NCBI RefSeq assembly: GCF_001457025.1
Contig: NZ_KQ758603.1
Location: 62,001 to 126,000, forward strand
Source of the DNA: Pseudarthrobacter enclensis
GTDB lineage: Bacteria; Actinomycetota; Actinomycetes; Actinomycetales; Micrococcaceae
Direction of reading: 5' to 3'
DNA: 64,000 nt
Shown: piece by piece, positions 41,780 through 51,074 of the stretch
How the letters are laid out: each line of letters begins with the position of its first letter
How positions within the stretch are numbered: position 1 is the stretch's first letter
Position numbers and translations under genes: made by a program
Notes under the pieces: generated by a model
What the model was told of the DNA's origin: nothing
What the model saw: only the letters and a program-made list of their open reading frames with translations
Database searches by the model: none

Positions 41780-43183
41780 ATGACCATCGAAGGATGGACC
41801 CAAACGATGGGAGCAGGCCCCCTGCTGCTCATCGCCGCAGCAGCGATCGTCGTCCTGCTGTTCCTCATCATCAAGCTGCGGGTGCACGCCCTGATCGCCC
41901 TGATCGTCGTCAGCCTGGCCACCGCCTTCGCCACCGGCATCCCCGCCAATCAGGTGGTGCCCGTCCTGATTAACGGGTTCGGCACTACCTTGGGCACCGT
42001 GGCGCTGCTGGTGGGCCTGGGCGCGATGCTCGGCCGCATTGTGGAAACCAGCGGCGGCGCGAAAGTCCTGGCTGACTACCTGATCGGGATCTTCGGCGAG
42101 AAGCGCGCCCCCTTCGCGCTGGGCCTGGCCTCCCTGATCTTCGGCTTCCCCATCTTCTTCGACGCCGGCCTGGTGGTCATGCTGCCGGTGGTCTTCGCCG
42201 TCGCCCACCGCCTGGGCGGGGGAGTGCTGCGCTACGGCCTTCCCGCCGCGGGTGCGTTCTCCGTGATGCACATCTTCCTGCCCCCGCACCCGGGCCCGGT
42301 GTCAGCGTCCGCGTTCTTTGACGCCAACGTTGGCCTGGTGACCATCGCCGGCCTCCTGGTGGCCATCCCCACCTGGTACGTCACCACCTACCTGTATGGC
42401 CTCTACACCGGCAAGAAGCTCGTGCTGCCCGTGCCGGAACTGCTGGGCCACGCCTCCGCCGAGGCCGAGTCCAACCCGCCCCGCTTCCGCACCATCATCG
42501 GCCTGCTGCTCCTGCCGCTGGTCCTGATCTTCATGAACACCGGCCTGAACACACTGGCATCGTCCGGCGTCCTGGCAGAGGGCACCAAGGACCAGCAGTG
42601 GTTCCAGATCCTCCGCACCATCGGCGAAACGCCCGTGGCCCTGCTGATCTCCGTGCTCGTTGCCATGTTTGTCCTGGGTGCCCGCCGCGGCAAGGACGCC
42701 GGCGCCCTGGAGAAGCTGTTGGAGTCCTCGCTCGGCCCGGTGTGCTCGGTCATCCTGATCACCGGCGCCGGCGGCATGTTCGGCGGCGTCCTGCGCACCT
42801 CCGGCATCGGCAAGGCGCTGGCGGACGTCCTGGGCGGCCTGGGCATCCCGCTGATCCTGGCCGGCTTCCTGATTTCCGCCATCCTGCGCATCGCCCAGGG
42901 CTCCGCCACCGTGGCACTCACCACCACCGCGGGCCTGATTGCCCCGGCCGTGGCTGCCGGCGGGCTGAACGGGATGCAGGTGGCCGCCATGGTCATCGCC
43001 GTTGCGGCCGGTTCCGTGGTGGTTTCACACGTGAACGACTCCGGCTTCTGGCTGGTGGGCCGCTTCTTCGGCATGGACGTCAAGACCACGCTGAAGACCT
43101 GGACCGTGATGGAAACCCTCATAGGCGTCATGGGCTTCGCCATCGCCGCGGTCATCTTCCTGGTGGCTGGCCTGGCGGGCTAG
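41780..43183 (+). CDS. gntP: Gluconate:H+ symporter, GntP family
   Basis: A 467-residue permease with about 12-14 membrane helices. GntP motifs are visible: the segment GFGTTLGTVALLVGLGAMLGRIVE, FPIFFDAGLVVMLPV and HVNDSGFWLVGRF near the C-terminus. AAAGGAG precedes the ATG. It imports gluconate for the kinase encoded just upstream. A hairpin terminator follows. Confidence 0.95.
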   Translation: MTIEGWTQTMGAGPLLLIAAAAIVVLLFLIIKLRVHALIALIVVSLATAFATGIPANQVVPVLINGFGTTLGTVALLVGLGAMLGRIVETSGGAKVLADYLIGIFGEKRAPFALGLASLIFGFPIFFDAGLVVMLPVVFAVAHRLGGGVLRYGLPAAGAFSVMHIFLPPHPGPVSASAFFDANVGLVTIAGLLVAIPTWYVTTYLYGLYTGKKLVLPVPELLGHASAEAESNPPRFRTIIGLLLLPLVLIFMNTGLNTLASSGVLAEGTKDQQWFQILRTIGETPVALLISVLVAMFVLGARRGKDAGALEKLLESSLGPVCSVILITGAGGMFGGVLRTSGIGKALADVLGGLGIPLILAGFLISAILRIAQGSATVALTTTAGLIAPAVAAGGLNGMQVAAMVIAVAAGSVVVSHVNDSGFWLVGRFFGMDVKTTLKTWTVMETLIGVMGFAIAAVIFLVAGLAG

Positions 43184-43207
43184 CGTCCCCAACCAGCTTC
43201 CCAACTG

Positions 43208-43257
43208 AGTAGCGCCAACGGCCGTTTTGGAGCCCCAGAACGGCCGTTGGCGCTACT
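43208..43257 (+). terminator. Terminator hairpin after gntP
   Basis: A perfect 19-bp stem (43208-43226 with 43239-43257) with a 12-base loop starts 24 bases after the gntP stop and ends before the next gene. Confidence 0.8.
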
Positions 43258-43369
43258 TGCTTTCGCGGCGGGGCGGCGGGTGGGAACACCTGCCGCCCCG
43301 CCGTCGTTGTTCCCGCTGTGCGCTCTCCGGGCTTGCCGGGCGGCGCGGCTTCCGACGAAAGGACCTCCC

Positions 43370-44188
43370 GTGGCATCCCGCACCATCGTGATCACCGGCG
43401 CCAGTGACGGCATTGGCGCTGCCGCCGCAAGGACGCTGGCCAAGGCAGGCGAGCAGGTGGTCGTCGTCGGACGTTCCGCTGAGAAGACCCGCGCGCTGGC
43501 CAAGGACATCGACGCCGACTACTTCCTGGCCGACTTTTCCGAGCTGGCCCAGGTGCGCACCCTCGCCGAGCAGTTGAAGTCCGACTACCCGCGCATCGAC
43601 GTCCTCGCCAACAACGCCGGCGGCATCATGGGCAAGCGCACGCTCACCGCTGACGGCAACGAGTCCACCTTCCAGGTCAACCACCTGGCGCCGTTCCTGC
43701 TCACCACTTTGCTGATGGACACCCTGACGGCCAGCGGCGCCAAGATCATCAACACCTCCAGCGCCGCCAACAACTTCGGCAAGCTGGACCTGTCAGACCT
43801 GACCGCCTCGCACGGGTACAGCACCAACCGCGCCTACGGCACGGGCAAGCTCGCCAACATCCTCTTCACCTCCGAGCTGCACCGCCGCTTCCACGAGCGC
43901 GGAATTACGACGGCGGCCTTCCACCCCGGCGTGGTCCGCACCAATTTCGCGGCGGAGTCGGCGAGTCCGTGGCGGCACGCGTACAAGAGCATCCTCAACC
44001 GCTTCATGCTGACGCCCGACCAGGGCGCCGACACCATGCTGTGGCTCATCAACGGCACGGCGGGGACCGACTGGATCTCCGGCGCCTATTACGCCAAGCG
44101 TGCCCTGGCCAAGGCCAACCGCCAGGCCTACGACGCCGCGCTGGCCCGCGGCCTGTGGGAGAAGAGCGAGGAGCTGGTGGCGGCCTGA
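43370..44188 (+). CDS. SDR oxidoreductase (retinol-dehydrogenase-like)
   Basis: A 272-residue SDR starting at a GTG at 43370, with GAAAGGA seven bases upstream; earlier in-frame starts lie inside the gntP terminator. The cofactor loop is TGASDGIG, followed by NNAGG, the Ser in NTSSAANN and the catalytic Tyr/Lys in YGTGKLANILF. The long C-terminus matches the eukaryote-like retinol dehydrogenase/WW-domain oxidoreductase branch. It is monocistronic; its stop abuts the stop of the convergent excalibur gene. Substrate unknown. Confidence 0.85.
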   Translation: MASRTIVITGASDGIGAAAARTLAKAGEQVVVVGRSAEKTRALAKDIDADYFLADFSELAQVRTLAEQLKSDYPRIDVLANNAGGIMGKRTLTADGNESTFQVNHLAPFLLTTLLMDTLTASGAKIINTSSAANNFGKLDLSDLTASHGYSTNRAYGTGKLANILFTSELHRRFHERGITTAAFHPGVVRTNFAAESASPWRHAYKSILNRFMLTPDQGADTMLWLINGTAGTDWISGAYYAKRALAKANRQAYDAALARGLWEKSEELVAA

Positions 44189-44962
44189 CTACTCGCAGCC
44201 GAGGCCGTCGCCATCCCGGTCCAGGCCGTATATGTCGTTGCCGATGACCTGAACGGGTCCGCGGACATAGGCGGGGCCATTGCCGCTTCCGCCGGCGCAG
44301 TCCACATCGGAGGCTATGGGAACGCACCCTGAATAGTTGGGGTCGCAGCCGGCTCCCGCCGCGGGAGCCACGGGAACGGCCTTCGGGGGAGGCGGGGCTG
44401 CCTTCGCAGCGGCTTCGGCAGCGGCCTGGGCAGCAGCAGCGTCCTGTGCAGCTTTGGCATCAGCGGCTTGTCGTGCCGCCTCCTGAGCGGCCGCATCGGC
44501 TGCAGCCCTGTCTTCTGCGGCCTTCTCAGCGGCCGCTTTGTCCGCCGCCGCCTTGTCCGCAGCGGCCTTTTCGGCTGCCGCCTTTGCCGCGGCTTCCGCC
44601 GACAGCTTGTCTTTGAGGGCGCGGGCTTCCGACGCCTCAAGCCAGATAAGCGCTCCCGACTCGTCTCGTGTGCAGTTGTAGGTAGCGCTGCCAGCAAACT
44701 TCTGGCTGTCGACGCTGCTGCAGGGCGTTTTGGAGATGGGGGTCGGCATTGCCGTGGACGTAGCCGACGCTGTGACGGTGGGCTCCGCGGTTCCAACCGC
44801 GCTCAGCGAGGCGGATGATCCTCCGCAACCGGTCAGCAGAAGGACTGCGGCAGCTGCCGCCGCCCCGGCAATCCTCTTTGTGCTCGTGTGCCCATCGGCA
44901 TAGAAACAGAATGAGCGGCAGGCGGCCTTTTCACTGCCTGTCCGAAGAGAGCGCATCATCAT
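44189..44962 (-). CDS. Excalibur-domain lipoprotein with long Ala-rich helix
   Basis: About 257 residues from the first of three ATG codons at 44962. The lipobox LTGC ends the signal (Cys at residue 46). A roughly 70-residue segment of repeated AAAEKAAADK-like units should form a long solvent-exposed helix or coiled coil. The C-terminus carries an excalibur calcium-binding motif (GLDRDGDGLGCE). Such proteins are surface-anchored and may bind calcium and wall polymers. Zero bases separate its stop from that of the convergent SDR gene. Confidence 0.82.
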   Translation of the reverse strand: MMMRSLRTGSEKAACRSFCFYADGHTSTKRIAGAAAAAAVLLLTGCGGSSASLSAVGTAEPTVTASATSTAMPTPISKTPCSSVDSQKFAGSATYNCTRDESGALIWLEASEARALKDKLSAEAAAKAAAEKAAADKAAADKAAAEKAAEDRAAADAAAQEAARQAADAKAAQDAAAAQAAAEAAAKAAPPPPKAVPVAPAAGAGCDPNYSGCVPIASDVDCAGGSGNGPAYVRGPVQVIGNDIYGLDRDGDGLGCE

Positions 44963-45085
44963 CGATATTTCCCCAATTTGTGTGCTGGACGCGGAACGCA
45001 TGGTCAGCCTAACCAGAGGGGAGAGCCGTGATTTTGGTGCTGAGCCAACCTTGGGCAAATCCTTGGGAAACCCTGATGAGGATTA

Positions 45086-46504
45086 TTAACCCTGCCGCGC
45101 CAGCGCCTCGCCGATAACCCGGGCCCCCTCGGGGTACGCACCCGGGTTCGGTCCGGAGTAATTGAGGCGGACAAAGGGGCCCGCGGGTTCGGCGGGAAAC
45201 CACTCGGTGCCGGCGGCGATGATCACGCCGTTGTCCTCGCACTCCCGGGTGAGCCGGGGCAGGTCCGTTCCGTCCGGCATCCGCAGCCACAGGTTCAGCC
45301 CGCCTTTGGGCAGCAGCTCGATATGGGCGTCCGGAACATGCTCCCGGACGCTGGTGACCAGCAGGTCCCGGCGCGACTGGAGCTGCTGGCGCAGGCTCCG
45401 CAGGTGGGTCTGCCAGCCCGGCTGCGTCTCCACGTCCAGCGCCGCGGCCTGCAGCAGCCCGCTCACGTACATCGACTCGGCGGCCCGGTGCGCCTGGATG
45501 CGTTCTCGGGCAGGCCCGCGGGCAATCACCGCGGCGATCCGGACCGCCGTAGAAACGCTCTTGGTCAGGGACCTGATGTAGATGACGTGCCCGGAATCGT
45601 CCTGCGTGGCCAGCGGAACCGGCGTCGAGGTGATGCCGAAGTCGTGTGCCCAGTCGTCCTCGATCACGAACGCGCCGTGGGCGCGTGCCGCCTCCAGCAC
45701 CTCGCCGCCCCGGCCGGGTGCCCACTGCGCACCGCTGGGGTTTGCGTAGTTGGGTTGGGCATAGAACGCCCGGGCGCCGGTCTCCCGGAACGCCCGGGCC
45801 AGCTCCACAGGGTCCGGCCCGTCCGGTCCGCTGGGCACGGGAACCACACGGACACCGGTCTGTGCGGCGGCCAGGATGGCGCCCCAGTAGGTGGGTGATT
45901 CCATCAGGAGCGGCTGCCCGGCCCCCACCAGTGCCCGGAAGATCGAGCTCAGTCCGCTTTGGCTCCCCGGGAGCACGATCACGTCGCTGGGCGTCGGGGG
46001 AGTGACGCCGGCTGGCGTGGCAGACCCCAGCTCCTGCGCGAACCACTGCTGCAGCTCCGGCATCCCGGCGGCCGGCGGCCGGGACAGTGCGGCGTCCCCG
46101 CGCGCGGCCCGGGTCAGCGCCGCGCGGACCAGGCGTTCGGGCAGCAGTTCGCGGTCCGGGTAGCCGGAGTGGAACCAGATGGCATCGTTGGGCACCGTCC
46201 GCATGGTGCTGGAGGTCCCGGGAAGGGCAGACGACGGCGGCCGCAACGCTGCCGTCTGCCAGCCATAGTCCGAGGGCCTCGCAGTCCGGACCGCGCGCAC
46301 GAACGTTCCGACCCCGGGGCGGCTGTCGATCAGCCCCTGCGCCGTCAGTGCCTGCAATGCCTTTTGCACAGTAACCGGGCTGGCCTGGTACTCGGCGACC
46401 AAGGAGCGGGTGGACGGCAACTTAGCCCCCGGCGACGCCGCGGAAATCCACTGCTTCAGTGACGCAGCAATCCGGGAACTGCTATCGTTGTTTATGAAAG
46501 ACAA
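45086..46504 (-). CDS. MocR/PdxR-like regulator (GntR plus aminotransferase domain)
   Basis: About 472 residues with a TTG start at 46504. Residues 10-75 form a GntR winged helix (KLPSTRSLVAEYQASPVTVQKAL), and the rest is a fold-type I aminotransferase domain with the PLP lysine in IRSLTKSVSTAVR. These proteins sense PLP or an amino acid. The gene is divergent from an EamA exporter, and the two starts overlap. A -10-like TACTAT overlaps the TTG, so the true start may be further inside. Confidence 0.85.
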   Translation of the reverse strand: MSFINNDSSSRIAASLKQWISAASPGAKLPSTRSLVAEYQASPVTVQKALQALTAQGLIDSRPGVGTFVRAVRTARPSDYGWQTAALRPPSSALPGTSSTMRTVPNDAIWFHSGYPDRELLPERLVRAALTRAARGDAALSRPPAAGMPELQQWFAQELGSATPAGVTPPTPSDVIVLPGSQSGLSSIFRALVGAGQPLLMESPTYWGAILAAAQTGVRVVPVPSGPDGPDPVELARAFRETGARAFYAQPNYANPSGAQWAPGRGGEVLEAARAHGAFVIEDDWAHDFGITSTPVPLATQDDSGHVIYIRSLTKSVSTAVRIAAVIARGPARERIQAHRAAESMYVSGLLQAAALDVETQPGWQTHLRSLRQQLQSRRDLLVTSVREHVPDAHIELLPKGGLNLWLRMPDGTDLPRLTRECEDNGVIIAAGTEWFPAEPAGPFVRLNYSGPNPGAYPEGARVIGEALARQG

Positions 46505-46517
46505 TAGTAGCGCTATC
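46481..46517. promoter_or_regulatory. MocR operator overlapping both start codons
   Basis: A 26-bp imperfect palindrome (46482-46507, ends CTAT and ATAG) includes the EamA ATG and the MocR start. GCTATC occurs as direct repeats at 46481 and 46512, 31 bases or three helical turns apart, as MocR proteins often prefer; TAGCGCTA is a perfect short palindrome at 46508-46515. Confidence 0.6.
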
Positions 46518-47447
46518 CTTCATCAGTCGGCAGTGATACCGCCAGACCCTGGCCGGCGCAGCAGCCCGTCCGGCCCTCACGTCGGCGCCGGGTGGGGCCT
46601 GCTGGGCGTCACGGCGTTCTCCTTCACCGTCCCCTTCACCCGCGTGGCCGTGGCCGGGCTGTCCCCGCTGTTCATCGGATCCGGCCGGGCCGTCGTGGCC
46701 GCAGTCCTCGCCGCCGCGGTGCTGGCACTCACCCGGCAGCGGCTTCCGCAACTCCGCACTTGGGCCAGGCTGGCAGTCGTGGCCGGTGGCGTCGTCGTCG
46801 GCTTCCCGTTCCTCACTTCCTACGCGCTGACCGCAGTCCCCGCCGGACACGCCGCCGTCGTCATCGCCCTGCTGCCGGCGGCCACTGCCACGGCCGCCGT
46901 GCTGCGGACCCGGGAGCGCCCGCCGGCCGCGTTCTGGGCCGTGATGTGCACCGGATCGCTGGCCGCCATCGCCTTCGCGTTCCTGCAGTCCGGCGGCATG
47001 GGACACCTGCATTGGGCCGATCTCCTGCTGCTCGGTGCCGTGCTGTGCTGCGCCGTCGGATATGCCGAGGGCGGCCTCCTCGCGCGGGAAGTGGGCTCCT
47101 GGCAGACCATCGCCTGGGCCCTGGTCCTTGCTGCGCCGCCCATGCTGGTCCTGGCCGTGATTTCGGTGGCCAGCCAGCCGCCGTCGGCCACTCCGGTCCA
47201 ATGGGCCGCCTTCGCTTACCTGGCCGTGGTGAGCATGTTCCTCGGCTTCTTCGCCTGGTACCGCGGCCTGGGCATCGGCCCCATCGCGCGCGTCAGCCAG
47301 ATCCAGCTCATCCAGCCCGTCATGAGCATCTGCTGGGCGGCCCTCCTGCTGGGCGAAGCCGTCACCTGGACCACCATCATCGGCGGCCTTGCGGTCGTCC
47401 TCTGCGCCGGTGCCGCCGTGCGCGTCCGGCTCAAACCCGCCCCCTGA
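46494..47447 (+). CDS. EamA-family membrane transporter
   Basis: About 317 residues with ten predicted helices in two EamA (DUF6) repeats, for example PFTRVAVAGLSPLFIGSGRAV in the first and WAALLLGEAVTWTTIIGG in the second. EamA proteins export amino acids or metabolites. The start at 46494 lies within the operator and has no ribosome site, pointing to leaderless translation or a downstream start. Control by the divergent MocR protein is very likely, a pairing common for amino acid efflux. The PaiB-like gene follows after 20 bases. Confidence 0.83.
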   Translation: MKDNSSAILHQSAVIPPDPGRRSSPSGPHVGAGWGLLGVTAFSFTVPFTRVAVAGLSPLFIGSGRAVVAAVLAAAVLALTRQRLPQLRTWARLAVVAGGVVVGFPFLTSYALTAVPAGHAAVVIALLPAATATAAVLRTRERPPAAFWAVMCTGSLAAIAFAFLQSGGMGHLHWADLLLLGAVLCCAVGYAEGGLLAREVGSWQTIAWALVLAAPPMLVLAVISVASQPPSATPVQWAAFAYLAVVSMFLGFFAWYRGLGIGPIARVSQIQLIQPVMSICWAALLLGEAVTWTTIIGGLAVVLCAGAAVRVRLKPAP

Positions 47448-47467
47448 CCATCCTGAAGGGATACCCG

Positions 47468-48091
47468 ATGTACATCCCCGCGCACTTCGCCGCCCAGCCC
47501 GACGCCGTCGAGGCGCTTTTTGCCGCCCCCGGCGCCGCCAACCTCATCACCATGACCGACGGCGGCCTGCTCGCCACCCTGCTGCCCTTCGTCTACGAGC
47601 CCTCCGCCGGGGAACACGGCGCCCTTCATGCCCACATGGCCCGGAACAATCCGCAGGCAGCGACGCCGGCCACGGGCGAGGCGCTGGCCATTATTCAGGG
47701 CCCCGACGCCTACGTCTCGCCCTCCTGGTACGCGTCGAAGGCCGAGCACGGGCGGGTGGTGCCCACCTGGAACTACAGCACCGCCCACGTGTACGGGCAG
47801 CTGGTGGTCCATGACGACGCCGGCTGGCTGGCACGGCATGTCCGGCGCCTCACCGACCGGCATGAGGAATCCCGGGAACACCCGTGGAGCGTGGACGATG
47901 CGCCGGAGAAGTTCATTTCCGGGCAGCTGCGGGCCATCATGGGCATCGAACTGCTCATCACGCGGATCGAGGCCAAGGAGAAGCAGAGCCAGAACCGGTC
48001 CGCCGAGGACGCCGCCGGGGTGGCGGCGGGACTGCGGGCCGGCGGGCAGGAAGCCGCCGCGGCCACCGTCGAGCGTGTGCGCCGGGGGTGA
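47468..48091 (+). CDS. FMN-binding PaiB-family protein
   Basis: A 207-residue protein matching PaiB/negative regulator FMN-binding proteins: MYIPAHFA at the start, GLLATLLPFVYEP, and ISPSWY-like YVSPSWYASK with VPTWNY, all in the split-barrel flavin fold. PaiB of Bacillus affects protease genes, but most members are uncharacterised. It follows the EamA gene by 20 bases in the same unit, so it may belong to the same amino acid or polyamine response. Convergent with rlmC. Confidence 0.85.
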   Translation: MYIPAHFAAQPDAVEALFAAPGAANLITMTDGGLLATLLPFVYEPSAGEHGALHAHMARNNPQAATPATGEALAIIQGPDAYVSPSWYASKAEHGRVVPTWNYSTAHVYGQLVVHDDAGWLARHVRRLTDRHEESREHPWSVDDAPEKFISGQLRAIMGIELLITRIEAKEKQSQNRSAEDAAGVAAGLRAGGQEAAAATVERVRRG

Positions 48092-48096
48092 ACCGC

Positions 48097-49224
48097 CTAT
48101 CCGGCGCGTTCCAGCAGCACCATCACCTCGTAGTGGGTGGTCTGCGGGAACATGTCCAGGACCCGCGCCCGCCGGGCCGTGAAGGACGGCAGCGCCGCCA
48201 GGTCCCGGGCCAGGGACTGGGCATTGCAGCTGGAGTAGACCACGTGCCGCACGTCGGAGGCTTCCAGCCAGCCGCACAGTTCCTTGCCGATGCCGCGCCG
48301 CGGCGGGTTCACGATGACCAGATCGGGGGACTGTTCCGCGGCCAGCGCGAAGGCGGTGGCGTCGCCTGCCTCGAACTGCATGCCCTGCAGCCCGGCTTCG
48401 TCGCTGCTGAGCCGTGCGGAGGCGATGGCCTCGCTGCTGAACTCGATGCCGGTGACCGTGCGTCCGGGCGCGGCCGAATGCAGGGCAAACCCGCCCACAC
48501 CGCAGTACAGGTCCCAGACGGAGGCCGGTGCCAGCTCGTTGACCCAGTCGCGGCCTTGCCGGTACAGTGCGGCCGCCATCCCGCTGTTGGTCTGGAAGAA
48601 GCTTTGCGGGCGGAGGTGCAGGTTGATGCCGTTGACCCGCATGTTCAGGGTGGACTGCTCCGTCAGCAGGATTTCCCGGTCGCCCTCCAGGACGGCCTTG
48701 TGCTCGGGGTGCAGGTTGACGGACACCACCTTTACCTGCGGCAGCTCGGCCAGCAGGTCCGGCAGGTGTTTGCGGATCCGCGGGACCAGTTGGTCGGTGC
48801 GGAGGACCAGGCGCAGCATGATGTCGCCGTCGGGGGACTCGGTGACGATGATGTGCTTCAGTTCGCCGCTGCGGTGGGGGACGTCGTAGGGCGTGATCCG
48901 GTGCAGGCGGATGAAGTGGGCCACCACAGGGAAGACTGCGCGCAGGCCGGGGGAGCAGACACCGCATTTGCGCAGGTCGATGCCGTGCCCGTCCGCGTCC
49001 AGGATGCCGATGGTGGGATTCCTGGCCGTGCCGCTGACCACCATCTTGGCCTTGTTCCGGAAGGCCGACTCCTGGCTGGCGATGGGTTCCAGCCATTCCA
49101 GCGCCGCGTGGTCTGATAGCAGGGCCTGGCAGTGCGACTGCTTTCCGGCCAGCTGCTCCGTGTAGGGGCTGCCCATCAGGGTGCAGGAGCGGCAACGGCC
49201 GGCATCGAAGTAGGAACACTGCAT
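48097..49224 (-). CDS. rlmC: 23S rRNA (uracil-5-)-methyltransferase RlmC
   Basis: A 375-residue SAM-dependent methyltransferase. The start MQCSYFDAGRCRSC provides three cysteines of the iron-sulfur cluster, with a further pair in KCGVC. SAM motif DLYCGVGGFAL, VNPPRRGIG and the catalytic cysteine in YSSCNAQSLARDL are intact. It methylates a uridine of 23S rRNA (position 747 in E. coli numbering). It is a housekeeping gene standing alone between unrelated modules. Confidence 0.93.
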   Translation of the reverse strand: MQCSYFDAGRCRSCTLMGSPYTEQLAGKQSHCQALLSDHAALEWLEPIASQESAFRNKAKMVVSGTARNPTIGILDADGHGIDLRKCGVCSPGLRAVFPVVAHFIRLHRITPYDVPHRSGELKHIIVTESPDGDIMLRLVLRTDQLVPRIRKHLPDLLAELPQVKVVSVNLHPEHKAVLEGDREILLTEQSTLNMRVNGINLHLRPQSFFQTNSGMAAALYRQGRDWVNELAPASVWDLYCGVGGFALHSAAPGRTVTGIEFSSEAIASARLSSDEAGLQGMQFEAGDATAFALAAEQSPDLVIVNPPRRGIGKELCGWLEASDVRHVVYSSCNAQSLARDLAALPSFTARRARVLDMFPQTTHYEVMVLLERAG

Positions 49225-49325
49225 GACCCCGCAATTTTACCTGCTGCCCGGGACACGCCCGACGCCGGCATCCGGGGGAGTGCCGGCGTTGTCCGTTCCC
49301 GTCGGGGGCATTTTGGCGGCCGGAA

Positions 49326-49355
49326 GGTAACAGCGTGCAACATAAGCATGGATGC
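49326..49355 (+). promoter_or_regulatory. Shared mmu motif upstream of mmuP
   Basis: GGTAACAG (49326-49333), 12 bases, then GCATGGATGC (49346-49355). The same two parts with nearly the same spacing occur before mmuM (52699-52729). The following 134-base leader up to the mmuP start is not coding. Confidence 0.6.
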
Positions 49356-49489
49356 ATGCCGTTAATGCACTGAAATTCGGTGGGCGTGCTACTTTCGGCT
49401 GTGCCGCCCTGCGATTCTTCGGCCTGCTCCCGCCTGCGGACGGTCCGGATTCGGACGGCGGCCCCCAACACCCCATCCTGGAGACGCCT

Positions 49490-50929
49490 GTGGAACCCAC
49501 AACACCTGCCCTTGCCGCCCGGCCCGACCCGTCGCTGTCCGGAGAGTCCAGCGAGTCCGGGCTGCGCCGGTCCATGGGGCCGCGGCACCTGGTGATGATC
49601 GCCATGGGCGGCGTCATCGGCTCCGGGCTGTTCCTCAGCTCCGGCTACACCATCTCCCAGGCCGGCCCGCTCGGCGCGGTGATCGCCTACATCGTGGGCG
49701 CCTTCGTGGTGTACCTGGTGATGGCCTGCCTGGGGGAACTGGCCATCGCCTACCCGGTCTCCGGGGCGTTCCACATCTACGCCGCCCGCTCCATTGGCCC
49801 GGCCACCGGCTTTGCCACGGCTTGGCTCTACTGGCTGTGCTGGGCCGTGGCCATCGGCTCCGAGTTCACCGCCTCAGGCCTGCTGATGCAGCGCTGGTTC
49901 CCGGACGTGGAGGTCTGGGTCTGGTGCCTGGTCTTCGCGGCGGTCCTGTTCGGCCTCAACGCGGTGTCCTCGAGGTTCTTCGGTGAGGCGGAGTTTTGGT
50001 TCGCCATCGTGAAGGTGGCCGCGATCATCGGCCTCATCGTCCTGGGCGGGGCTGCCCTGTTCGGCTTCCGTCCGCTCGGCGGCAGCGGCGAACACCCGTT
50101 CCTGTTCGAAAACTTCGCCACCGGATCCGGGGTGTTCCCCAACGGCTTCACCGGCGTCCTGGTTACCGTGCTGGCCGTGTTCTACGCCTTCTCCGGCTCC
50201 GAGCTGATCGGCGTTGCCGCCGGCGAAACCAAGGACCCGGCCACCGCCATCCCCAAGGCACTGCGGACCACCGTGATCCGCCTCCTGATCTTCTTTGTCG
50301 GCGCCATCGCCGTCATCGCCGCCACTATCCCGTACACCGAGGTGGGGCTGGACGAGAGCCCCTTCGTCACCGTCTTCTCCGCCATCGGCATCCCGTTTGC
50401 GGCCGACATCATGAACTTCGTCATCATCACCGCGCTCCTGTCCGCTGGCAACAGCGGCCTGTTCTCCTGCGCCCGCATGCTCTACTCGCTCGCCGACGAA
50501 GGACACGCTCCCCGCACCCTGAAGAAGCTGACCCGCCGCGGCATTCCGCTGGCCGCGCTCTCCCTGAGCATGGTGGGCGGCGTGGCGTCACTGATCAGCA
50601 GCGTGGTGGCACCGGAGACGGTCTACCTGGTCCTGGTGTCCGTGGCCGGCTTTGCGGTGGTGGGCGTCTGGATGTCCATCACGGCCTCGCATTACTTCCA
50701 CCGGCGCGCGTTCATCCGGCACGGCGGCGACACCTCCACCCTGGCCTACAAGGCCCCGCTGTTCCCGCTGGTCCCCATCCTGGCCTTCACGTTGTGCGTC
50801 GTCTCGCTGGTGGGCATCGCCCTGGATCCAGCCCAGGCGCCGGCACTCTACTTCGGGGTTCCGTTCGTTGCCGCGTGCTACCTCTACTTCCACCTCCGCC
50901 ACGGCCGCAGGGCAGCGGCGGCCCGCTAA
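49490..50929 (+). CDS. mmuP: Amino acid permease, probable S-methylmethionine permease
   Basis: A 479-residue APC-superfamily permease with twelve helices, starting at a GTG at 49490 with GGAG at proper spacing. RHLVMIAMGGVIGSGLFL at the first helix is characteristic of the amino acid permease branch, and GEAEFWFAIVKV resembles MmuP. The link with mmuM through a shared upstream motif supports S-methylmethionine as substrate. Earlier in-frame ATG at 49352 lies within that motif and is unlikely to be used. Other amino acids remain possible. Confidence 0.82.
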   Translation: MEPTTPALAARPDPSLSGESSESGLRRSMGPRHLVMIAMGGVIGSGLFLSSGYTISQAGPLGAVIAYIVGAFVVYLVMACLGELAIAYPVSGAFHIYAARSIGPATGFATAWLYWLCWAVAIGSEFTASGLLMQRWFPDVEVWVWCLVFAAVLFGLNAVSSRFFGEAEFWFAIVKVAAIIGLIVLGGAALFGFRPLGGSGEHPFLFENFATGSGVFPNGFTGVLVTVLAVFYAFSGSELIGVAAGETKDPATAIPKALRTTVIRLLIFFVGAIAVIAATIPYTEVGLDESPFVTVFSAIGIPFAADIMNFVIITALLSAGNSGLFSCARMLYSLADEGHAPRTLKKLTRRGIPLAALSLSMVGGVASLISSVVAPETVYLVLVSVAGFAVVGVWMSITASHYFHRRAFIRHGGDTSTLAYKAPLFPLVPILAFTLCVVSLVGIALDPAQAPALYFGVPFVAACYLYFHLRHGRRAAAAR

Positions 50930-51074
50930 AGCGGGGAACGGACGACGCCGGCACCCGCCCGGGTGCGCCGGGCACCTGCCGTGGCTGGCGCCGCCGTCGT
51001 CCGCGCATGGGTGCCCCCGGCAGGAGGGCAGGTGGCAACCGGCCGGCGGCCTCCGTGCGAGAATGGGGCCCGTG

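Noticed and set aside
49262..49289. Nine-bp hairpin upstream of mmuP
   Set aside because: Short stem with a ten-base loop, no T run, and upstream of the shared motif; too weak to call a terminator or riboswitch.
47216..49774. 852-codon minus-strand frame across EamA, PaiB, RlmC and mmuP genes
   Set aside because: Covers several real genes in both directions and shows only low-complexity Arg/Gly/Pro sequence.
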